From contig JAHHSQ010000008.1 of NCBI GenBank assembly GCA_020025135.1, positions 1 through 45,751 on the forward strand: a stretch of DNA of 45,751 nt, in the 5' to 3' direction. The notes beneath the pieces were generated by a model. It saw only the letters and a program-made list of their open reading frames with translations, had not been told where the DNA came from and did no database searches. This stretch comes from Pectinatus sp. (GTDB lineage: Bacteria; Bacillota; Negativicutes; Selenomonadales; Selenomonadaceae). A program made the translations under genes and the position numbers. Positions 40,367 to 45,751 of this stretch are shown one piece after another (the stretch's first letter is position 1; every line of letters begins with the position of its first letter).

Positions 40367-40374
40367 TTTTTTCC

Positions 40375-40403
40375 TTGACAAACTAAAAAAAAGCTGATAT
40401 GAT
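40375..40403 (+). promoter_or_regulatory. Promoter of tyrS
   Basis: TTGACA (40375-40380), 17 bases and TATGAT (40398-40403), directly upstream of the T-box leader. Confidence 0.8.
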
Positions 40404-40429
40404 TTTAAGAAATCAAATATGATATGTGA

Positions 40430-40666
40430 TGAACGAGAGAAGTAGGATTTGATTTTCTTCCAGAGAGCTGCGGGTGGGCTGCGACGCAGTAGAAACTAAA
40501 TCTGAAGTACACTCGCGAGCAGTGAATTGAACACATTTCGGTGTCAGTAGATTTCACCGGCAATCCCCGTTATCATGGATTTTATTTTAGAAGAGTGGCT
40601 TGCTCCAGAGCAAGCAGGGTGGTACCGCGAGTTTTGGCTCGTCCCTGTATGGGGCGAGCTTTTTTT
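40430..40666 (+). promoter_or_regulatory. Tyrosine T-box leader
   Basis: Stem I region with the AGAGAG-type motif near 40463 and a specifier UAC (40508-40510, Tyr codon) in GAAGTACAC. The T-box AGGGTGGTACCGCG (40616-40629) has UGGU in the bulge, complementary to a tRNA 3' end with discriminator A as in tRNA-Tyr. The terminator GCTCGTCCC/GGGGCGAGC (40637-40645/40651-40659) is followed by seven T. Uncharged tRNA-Tyr should allow read-through into tyrS. Confidence 0.95.
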
Positions 40667-40718
40667 ATACTCTTTTTTTCTACTATTTGTAAAAATATAA
40701 ATGGAGGCAGGACAAATT

Positions 40719-41975
40719 ATGAATATCATCGATGAATTGACCTGGAGAGGCGCGATTAATCAGCAGACTGATGCTGAAGGTTTGAAAAAATTAGTGGAAG
40801 AAAAGAAAATTGCCCTATACTGTGGCGTAGACCCTACCGGCGATAGCATGCACATCGGGCACTTAATTCCATTTATGATGATGCGCCGTTTTCAATTAGC
40901 TGGACATCATCCTTATTTCCTCATCGGCGGTGGTACTGGTACTATTGGTGACCCTAGTGGTCGTAAGACAGAACGTCAGTTGCAGACAATGGAAAAAGTT
41001 CAGCACAATGTGGAAAAATTGACTGCGCAGTTGAAAAAATTATTTGGTGAAGATAGCGATATCACCATGGTAAATAACTATGATTGGCTTTCTAAAATTA
41101 GCTTGTTAGATTTCTTACGTGATTACGGTAAATACTTCGGTGTCAATACCATGTTGGCCAAAGACATTGTTGCTAGCCGTTTGGAACAAGGGATTTCCTT
41201 CACCGAGTTCTCTTACCAAATTTTGCAATCTATTGACTTTAAACATTTGCATGATACCTATGGTATACAGTTACAAATTGGCGGTGCTGACCAGTGGGGA
41301 AATATTACTTCTGGCGTAGATTTAATCCATCGTTTAGAAGGTTCAGAGGAAGAAGTTTACGGTTTGACGATTCCTTTGATGCTTAAGGCTGATGGTACCA
41401 AATTTGGTAAAACAGCTGGTGGCGCAGTATGGCTAGATGCCGAAAAGACTACGCCTTACGAGTTCTACCAATTCTGGCTCAATCAAGATGACCGCGATGT
41501 CGTTAGATATTTGAAGTTCTTCACCTTCCTCTCCCAGGAAGAAATTGCTGAACTCGCTAAATGTGTAGAAACTGCTCCAGAAAAGAGAGAGGCACAGCAG
41601 AAATTGGCAGCAGAAGTTACAGAATTTGTACATGGCAAAGCAGCCTTACAGGCAGCTATAAATATTTCCAAGGCTTTGTTCTCTGGCAATATTGCTGATT
41701 TGACGCATGATGAAATAAAACAGGCTTTTGGTAAGATGCCAGCTAAGAATATGCATACCGTTGATGGCGATATCGTAGAGTGGCTTGTGGAAGCAGAAAT
41801 TTACGATTCCAAACGTCAAGCTAGAGAAGCAATCAACAATGGTGCGTTGAGTATTAACGGTAAAAAAGTTACTGATTTAGCAGAAAAAGTAACTGTACAT
41901 CCAAATTCTAACGGCGAATTTGTCGTTGTTAGAAAGGGTAAGAAAAATTACATCTTAGTACACATTAGCAAATAA
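40719..41975 (+). CDS. tyrS: Tyrosyl-tRNA synthetase
   Basis: 418-residue class I synthetase charging tRNA-Tyr. HIGH motif at 45-48, KFGKT (228-232) in the KMSKS position, the tyrosine-pocket SYQILQSIDF and GGADQWGNI, and a C-terminal S4 RNA-binding domain. ATG 40719 is used, 11 bases after GGAGG; an ATG at 40701 lies before that site. Controlled by the T-box just upstream. Its pairing with tyrosine decarboxylase recalls tyrosine-decarboxylation loci of lactic acid bacteria. Confidence 0.97.
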   Translation: MNIIDELTWRGAINQQTDAEGLKKLVEEKKIALYCGVDPTGDSMHIGHLIPFMMMRRFQLAGHHPYFLIGGGTGTIGDPSGRKTERQLQTMEKVQHNVEKLTAQLKKLFGEDSDITMVNNYDWLSKISLLDFLRDYGKYFGVNTMLAKDIVASRLEQGISFTEFSYQILQSIDFKHLHDTYGIQLQIGGADQWGNITSGVDLIHRLEGSEEEVYGLTIPLMLKADGTKFGKTAGGAVWLDAEKTTPYEFYQFWLNQDDRDVVRYLKFFTFLSQEEIAELAKCVETAPEKREAQQKLAAEVTEFVHGKAALQAAINISKALFSGNIADLTHDEIKQAFGKMPAKNMHTVDGDIVEWLVEAEIYDSKRQAREAINNGALSINGKKVTDLAEKVTVHPNSNGEFVVVRKGKKNYILVHISK

Positions 41976-42082
41976 GTTGAAAAACAGAATAATCTTTTTT
42001 AAAATTTAAAAGTTATTTGACATAGCAAAAAAAGTTTAAAAATAAAATATATCATTTGTAATAAAGTGTAATGATGTATAGT

Positions 42083-42115
42083 AAATACGGCACATAAAAA
42101 AAATGTGCCGTATTT
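42083..42115 (+). terminator. tyrS terminator
   Basis: 42083-42095 and 42103-42115 form a perfect 13-bp stem around seven A, ending in a T-run. It separates tyrS from the decarboxylase transcript. Confidence 0.93.
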
Positions 42116-42237
42116 TTTATATTCAGATAAAAATATTATTCGCATTTTTTAAGAACATAAAATCCACTATATTGTCATAAAAAGCAAATTTAGTCTTTTA
42201 TAAATACGCATGCTAAAATATATAACAACTGATTTTG

Positions 42238-42267
42238 TTACATTTGAATAGTAAATTGTTATATAAT
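42238..42267 (+). promoter_or_regulatory. Candidate promoter of the tyrosine decarboxylase operon
   Basis: TATAAT (42262-42267) is perfect; TTACAT (42238-42243) at 18 bases is a weak -35. It would give a leader of about 230 bases. The rest of 42116-42237 is A+T-rich with nothing recognisable. Confidence 0.4.
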
Positions 42268-42363
42268 ATTTTTTTCCCAATTTGCATTATTATTAAAAAG
42301 ACAATATAATGAAAAGTAAGGTGAAAACGTAGAGAAATGGCTGAATTGACAGTTGTTTTTTGA

Positions 42364-42375
42364 TTACGCGCGTAA
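42364..42375. promoter_or_regulatory. Palindromic operator candidate
   Basis: TTACGCGCGTAA is a perfect 12-bp palindrome, G/C-rich in an A+T-rich leader, 130 bases before the decarboxylase. Confidence 0.4.
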
Positions 42376-42380
42376 AAATC

Positions 42381-42412
42381 TTGTAGTTTTGTAGCATTGT
42401 AGCATTGTAGGA
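42381..42412 (+). repeat. Four tandem 8-bp repeats
   Basis: Four contiguous units of TTGTAGNN (TTGTAGTT, TTGTAGCA twice, TTGTAGGA) lie in the decarboxylase leader. Confidence 0.85.
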
Positions 42413-42419
42413 AGCAAAG

Positions 42420-42494
42420 TTAAGTAGTATCGTCATTATAATTATTACGTCACTTAATTTCTCCTCGCTGTGTCACCTAAAATATATTAGGAGG
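42420..42494 (+). promoter_or_regulatory. Folded decarboxylase leader with possible ribosome-site masking
   Basis: TTAAGT (42420-42425) pairs with ACTTAA (42452-42457). CCTAA (42476-42480) pairs with TTAGG (42487-42491), which overlaps the AGGAGG site, and an upstream CTCCT could pair with the same site. Confidence 0.4.
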
Positions 42495-42505
42495 CTTGTG
42501 CTATT

Positions 42506-44359
42506 ATGTCAACGAAAGATATTAATTTAAAGGCTCTGTTCATCGGGGATAAATCCGAAAATGGGGATATGTTTAAAAACTTTTTGGTTAAATTGGTAGA
42601 CCAACATCTCGGCTGGCGCTACAATTATATGCCACAGGATGAGGCTATGATTAGCCATGAAGATAAGGAATCCGAAAGCTTTAAAAACACCGTTACCCGT
42701 ATGGAAGATGTCTTAGAAGAAGTGTCTATCCGCCTTCGTACTAATTCTGTTCCTTGGCATTCTGCTGGCAGATATTGGGGGCATATGAATGCAGAAACAT
42801 TAATGCCTGCTATTTTGGCATATGATTTTGCGATGCTTTGGAACGGTAACAACGTAGCATATGAATCTTCACCAGGAACTTCTCAAATGGAAGAAGAAGT
42901 TGGTCATGATTTTGCTACCTTGCTCGGTTTTAAAGAAGGTTGGGGACACATTGTAGCTGATGGTTCTCTCGCTAACTTGGAAGGATTGTGGTACGCTCGC
43001 AATATGAAATCCATTCCATTGGCAGTGAAGAAAGTAGCTCCAGAATTTGTAGAAGGAAAATCAGAATGGGAATTGCTCAACATGTCCGCAGAAGATGCTA
43101 TGGCAATTCTCAAGAAGATGAATGTAGAACAGATTGATGCAGTGAAAGCGGCTTCTGCAAGAAACGGTAAAGATTTGCAGAAGTTAGGTAAGTGGCTCGT
43201 TCCGCAGAGTAAACACTATTCTTGGCCAAAAGCTGCAGATATCATCGGTATTGGCTTAGACCAGGTTGTTCCTATTCCATTGAAGGACAACTATCGCATG
43301 GATGTTGCCGAATTGGAAAAGACTATCAGAAAATTGACCGCAGAAAAGACCCCAATTCTCGGTGTAGTTGCCGTTGTTGGTACCACTGAAGAAGGTGCGA
43401 TTGATGAAGTGGATAAGATTGTCGCTTTGAGAGAAAAATTGAAGAATGAAGGCATTTACTTCTATCTCCATGTCGACGCTGCTTATGCTGGTTATATGCG
43501 TGCTTTGGTTTTGGACGAAGAAAACCAAGTTATTCCTTATGACCAAATGGCTGCAAAGTGCAAGGAATATGGTGTTTTCCAAGACCATGATATGTTGCTC
43601 TCTAAAGAGGTCTATAACGCTTTAGTTGCGATTAAAGATGCTGAATCTGTAACCATTGACCCGCATAAGATGGGATATATTCCTTATGCTGCTGGTGGTA
43701 TTGCTATCAGAGACGTTTACATGAGAGAAATCATTTCTTATTTCGCTACCTATGTATTTGAAAGAGGTGCAGACATTCCAGCACTCTTGGGTGCGTATAT
43801 GTTAGAAGGTTCTAAAGCAGGTGCTACTGGTGCGGCTGTGTGGGCAGCTCATCGCGTTTTGCCGCTCAATATCGCTGGTTATGGTAAGCTGATTGGTGCA
43901 TCTATGGAAGGTGCTAGAAACTTCTATGATTTCTTAAACGGCTTAGGAAAATTCCAAGTTGGCGACAAAACTGTATCTATTCATACTCTCATTAATCCAG
44001 ATTTCAACATGGTTGACTATGTCTTTAAGGTAGATGGCGATGACAGCTTGACCGCTATGAATGATTTAAACAACGAATTTTATAAGTTGTCTTCTTTCAA
44101 TAGTGGTTGTCTCTACTATAATGAATACATTATTTCGCATACCGATTTTGCTGTAGAAGGTTATGGCGATAGCCCAGTAAACTTTGTTCATAATACCTGT
44201 GGCTTGTCTCTTAAAGAATGGGAAAAGGCTAAGAAAGTTGTAATTCTCCGTGCTTGTGTCCTTTCACCATACATGAATGTCAAAGAAGCATTTGATGAAT
44301 TTGCTGCTGACATCAAAAAAATCTTCCAGAAACGTTTGGAACAGATTTTGTTGAAATAA
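42506..44359 (+). CDS. tdc: Tyrosine decarboxylase (PLP-dependent)
   Basis: Converts tyrosine to tyramine and CO2, using up a cytoplasmic proton. The 617-residue chain matches the long TyrDC of Enterococcus and Lactobacillus in length and in blocks such as SVPWHSAGRYWGHMNAETLM, LWNGNNVAYESSP, HVDAAYAGYMRAL and the PLP lysine in TIDPHKMGY (Lys388). These proteins may also accept phenylalanine or L-DOPA. It sits between tyrS and an antiporter gene, which supports tyrosine as substrate. A hairpin-rich leader precedes it. Glutamate decarboxylase was considered, but length and context argue against it. Confidence 0.92.
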   Translation: MSTKDINLKALFIGDKSENGDMFKNFLVKLVDQHLGWRYNYMPQDEAMISHEDKESESFKNTVTRMEDVLEEVSIRLRTNSVPWHSAGRYWGHMNAETLMPAILAYDFAMLWNGNNVAYESSPGTSQMEEEVGHDFATLLGFKEGWGHIVADGSLANLEGLWYARNMKSIPLAVKKVAPEFVEGKSEWELLNMSAEDAMAILKKMNVEQIDAVKAASARNGKDLQKLGKWLVPQSKHYSWPKAADIIGIGLDQVVPIPLKDNYRMDVAELEKTIRKLTAEKTPILGVVAVVGTTEEGAIDEVDKIVALREKLKNEGIYFYLHVDAAYAGYMRALVLDEENQVIPYDQMAAKCKEYGVFQDHDMLLSKEVYNALVAIKDAESVTIDPHKMGYIPYAAGGIAIRDVYMREIISYFATYVFERGADIPALLGAYMLEGSKAGATGAAVWAAHRVLPLNIAGYGKLIGASMEGARNFYDFLNGLGKFQVGDKTVSIHTLINPDFNMVDYVFKVDGDDSLTAMNDLNNEFYKLSSFNSGCLYYNEYIISHTDFAVEGYGDSPVNFVHNTCGLSLKEWEKAKKVVILRACVLSPYMNVKEAFDEFAADIKKIFQKRLEQILLK

Positions 44360-44389
44360 GTTGTTAGTAGGCTGAGCTTTTGATAAAAA

Positions 44390-44430
44390 GGTGAGGCTAC
44401 TACTAGGTCAGTGGCCTCACCACTTTTGTC
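44390..44430 (+). terminator. Hairpin between decarboxylase and antiporter genes
   Basis: GGTGAGGC (44390-44397) and GCCTCACC (44414-44421) pair, followed by ACTTTTGTC, a weak T-run. TAGTAG upstream can pair with CTACTA beside the left arm, an alternative fold. Partial termination or mRNA stabilisation is plausible. Confidence 0.45.
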
Positions 44431-44456
44431 TGAATAAAAAAACGAAGGTGATGAGT

Positions 44457-45751
44457 ATGAAGAAGTTAGGACTTGGCACATTTATTGGGATTACAATGGC
44501 CCTCTGTGCTACCGTAAGAAGTATACCGACTTTGGCCGCTACTGGTTGGTTGTTGATAGCATATATGATTTTCGCAGTTCTTTTTATGGCTATTCCAATT
44601 TGCGCAATGGCCGGTGAATTGTCCACGATGCTTCCAGGTGCTGGTGGCCCGCAGTTGTGGGTTAAAACAGCTCTTGGGGAAAAATGGGGTTTCGTCGCAG
44701 CATGGCTCTTATGGGTGCAGATGTTCCCTGGCATGGTTATGGTTGCCAGTGTTTTAGGACCGACATTAGGTAATACTTTTGGCAATGATGCCCTTGGCAA
44801 TAATAATTTATTTATCTTAGGCTGTATTTTAGTTACCTATTGGATTATCACCATTTTGAACTTAAAGTTTGACATGGGCAAGATAGGCGGTCAGATTGGC
44901 GTTTGGCTTGGTGTGTATATCCCAGTTATTATTTTGTTTATCATGGGGGTTTTCACTACCATTAAAATTGGGGTCAATCCACACGGCAATTTGGGTACTT
45001 TCGCTTTCAGCAAATTGATTCCTACTGTCAATTCGCTATCGTCATTCCAGTATTTAGCAGCGGTTGTATTTATCTTCGTCGGAATTGAAATCTCCTCTGT
45101 TTATATTCCTCGTTTGGAAGAACCAGAAAAGAATTATACTAGAGGTGTATTCATCTCCTGTATTGGTTTGATTATTTTAAATACGTTCAATGCGTTTTTG
45201 GTTGCTAACGTCGTTCCGAACCATCAGTTACAATTGGCTAATATCACTCAGCCGATTTTGATTGAATGTCAGTATCTCGGTTGGCCACCAATTATTGCCA
45301 ATATTTTCAGTTTCATGGTCTTTATCGGCGTGCTCTTGCAGTTGTCTGCTTGGGTAACTGGACCATCTAAGGCAGTTGTTCAGATTGCTAAAGAAGGTCT
45401 CTTGCCACCATCCCTTGGTTACCACAAAGAAAATAAATATGGCGTAGCTAAAAACGTCGTTTTGACACAGAGCATTGTAATTTCTTTCTTCGCATTGTTG
45501 TACGGTTTAATCAACAATGTAAACGGCGTATTTTTAGTTTTGACCAATGCTACAACGATTGTTTATTGTATCGTGTATATCCTTATTGCTATTTCCGTTG
45601 TCGTTTTGAGAAAGAAAATGCCGGACGCAGATCGCCCGTATCGCATTGGTAAATCAGGTAATGGATTGGTAAACCTCTTGGCATTTATGATTATTTTCTG
45701 TATCGTGCTTATCACAGTAGTAACCTTGATTGCAACTAATTTCGTGGATGC
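44457..45751 (+). CDS. tyrP: Tyrosine/tyramine-type antiporter, partial (cut by window end)
   Basis: 431 codons are visible with no stop; family members have about 470 residues, so the gene is nearly complete. APC-superfamily protein of the glutamate/GABA-antiporter type with about 11 hydrophobic segments in view: LGTFIGITMALCATVRSIPT, PGAGGPQLWVKTALGEKWGF, FVGIEISSVYIPRLEEPEKN, SAWVTGPSKAVVQIAKEG. Start ATG 44457, seven bases after GAAGGTG; an ATG at 44451 is too close. Exchange of tyrosine for tyramine together with the decarboxylase would create proton motive force. Specificity is inferred from the neighbours. Confidence 0.88.
   Translation, partial: MKKLGLGTFIGITMALCATVRSIPTLAATGWLLIAYMIFAVLFMAIPICAMAGELSTMLPGAGGPQLWVKTALGEKWGFVAAWLLWVQMFPGMVMVASVLGPTLGNTFGNDALGNNNLFILGCILVTYWIITILNLKFDMGKIGGQIGVWLGVYIPVIILFIMGVFTTIKIGVNPHGNLGTFAFSKLIPTVNSLSSFQYLAAVVFIFVGIEISSVYIPRLEEPEKNYTRGVFISCIGLIILNTFNAFLVANVVPNHQLQLANITQPILIECQYLGWPPIIANIFSFMVFIGVLLQLSAWVTGPSKAVVQIAKEGLLPPSLGYHKENKYGVAKNVVLTQSIVISFFALLYGLINNVNGVFLVLTNATTIVYCIVYILIAISVVVLRKKMPDADRPYRIGKSGNGLVNLLAFMIIFCIVLITVVTLIATNFVD

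Noticed and set aside
42017..42048. TTGACA and TAAAAT after tyrS as a promoter
   Set aside because: The spacing is about 20 bases and a strong terminator follows within 40 bases, so a useful transcript is unlikely.
42381..42412. Tandem octamers as a CRISPR array or replication iterons
   Set aside because: Units are 8 bases and contiguous with no spacers, and no cas or replication genes are near.
42506..44359. Glutamate decarboxylase as identity of the PLP enzyme
   Set aside because: At 617 residues it is much longer than GadB, it matches TyrDC blocks, and it sits with tyrS.

Overview
The window looks like chromosomal DNA of a low-G+C member of the Bacillota. Evidence: a single-chain PurL of the ~1270-residue 'clostridial' type, a tyrosine T-box leader, zinc-type S14 (61 aa), strong AGGAGG ribosome-binding sites and frequent TTG/GTG starts. 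I lean towards an amino-acid-fermenting anaerobe, possibly Negativicutes, but that is inference. No plasmid or phage genes are seen. The only mobile-element traces are IS200/IS605-like hairpin remnants.

Layout. (1) 1-4100: an IS605-like right end / omegaRNA tail, then purL (+), whose glutaminase motif has Asp in place of the nucleophilic Cys. (2) 4100-9530 (-): arginine deiminase locus in the order arcC-arcA-arcB, followed by a PotE-like antiporter; every spacer holds hairpin DNA. (3) 9530-10110: a regulatory gap with a perfect-consensus promoter on the + strand that leads to a 21-bp terminator with no ORF between, a strong small-RNA candidate. (4) 10110-17920 (-): usp, tadA, a small unknown gene, rlmH, walJ, a cold-shock gene with a switch-like leader, rpsF-ssb-rpsR, cysK, and a zinc-type ABC importer whose binding protein appears to start at a non-canonical codon. 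(5) 18010-20950 (+): a YjfB-like small protein, a doubtful small ORF and a three-gene polar amino acid ABC importer. (6) 21015-40362 (+): ribosomal superoperon rplGB-rpsL-rpsG-fusA-tuf, then S10-spc-alpha through rplQ, with secY, adk, infA, rpmJ and rpoA; map is absent between adk and infA. It may be one long transcription unit, because I see no convincing promoter after the one at 21015. (7) 40375-45751 (+): T-box-controlled tyrS, then tyrosine decarboxylase and the start of a tyrosine/tyramine-type antiporter cut by the window end.

How they work together: the arc genes convert arginine to ornithine, ammonia, CO2 and ATP. The tyrosine decarboxylase/antiporter pair consumes protons and can generate membrane potential. 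Both fit an amino-acid-using, acid-tolerant lifestyle, with amino acid uptake from the ABC importer. The ribosomal cluster lacks rpoBC on its left and the usual ecf-truA-rplM-rpsI genes on its right, so the tyrosine cluster sits at a synteny break.
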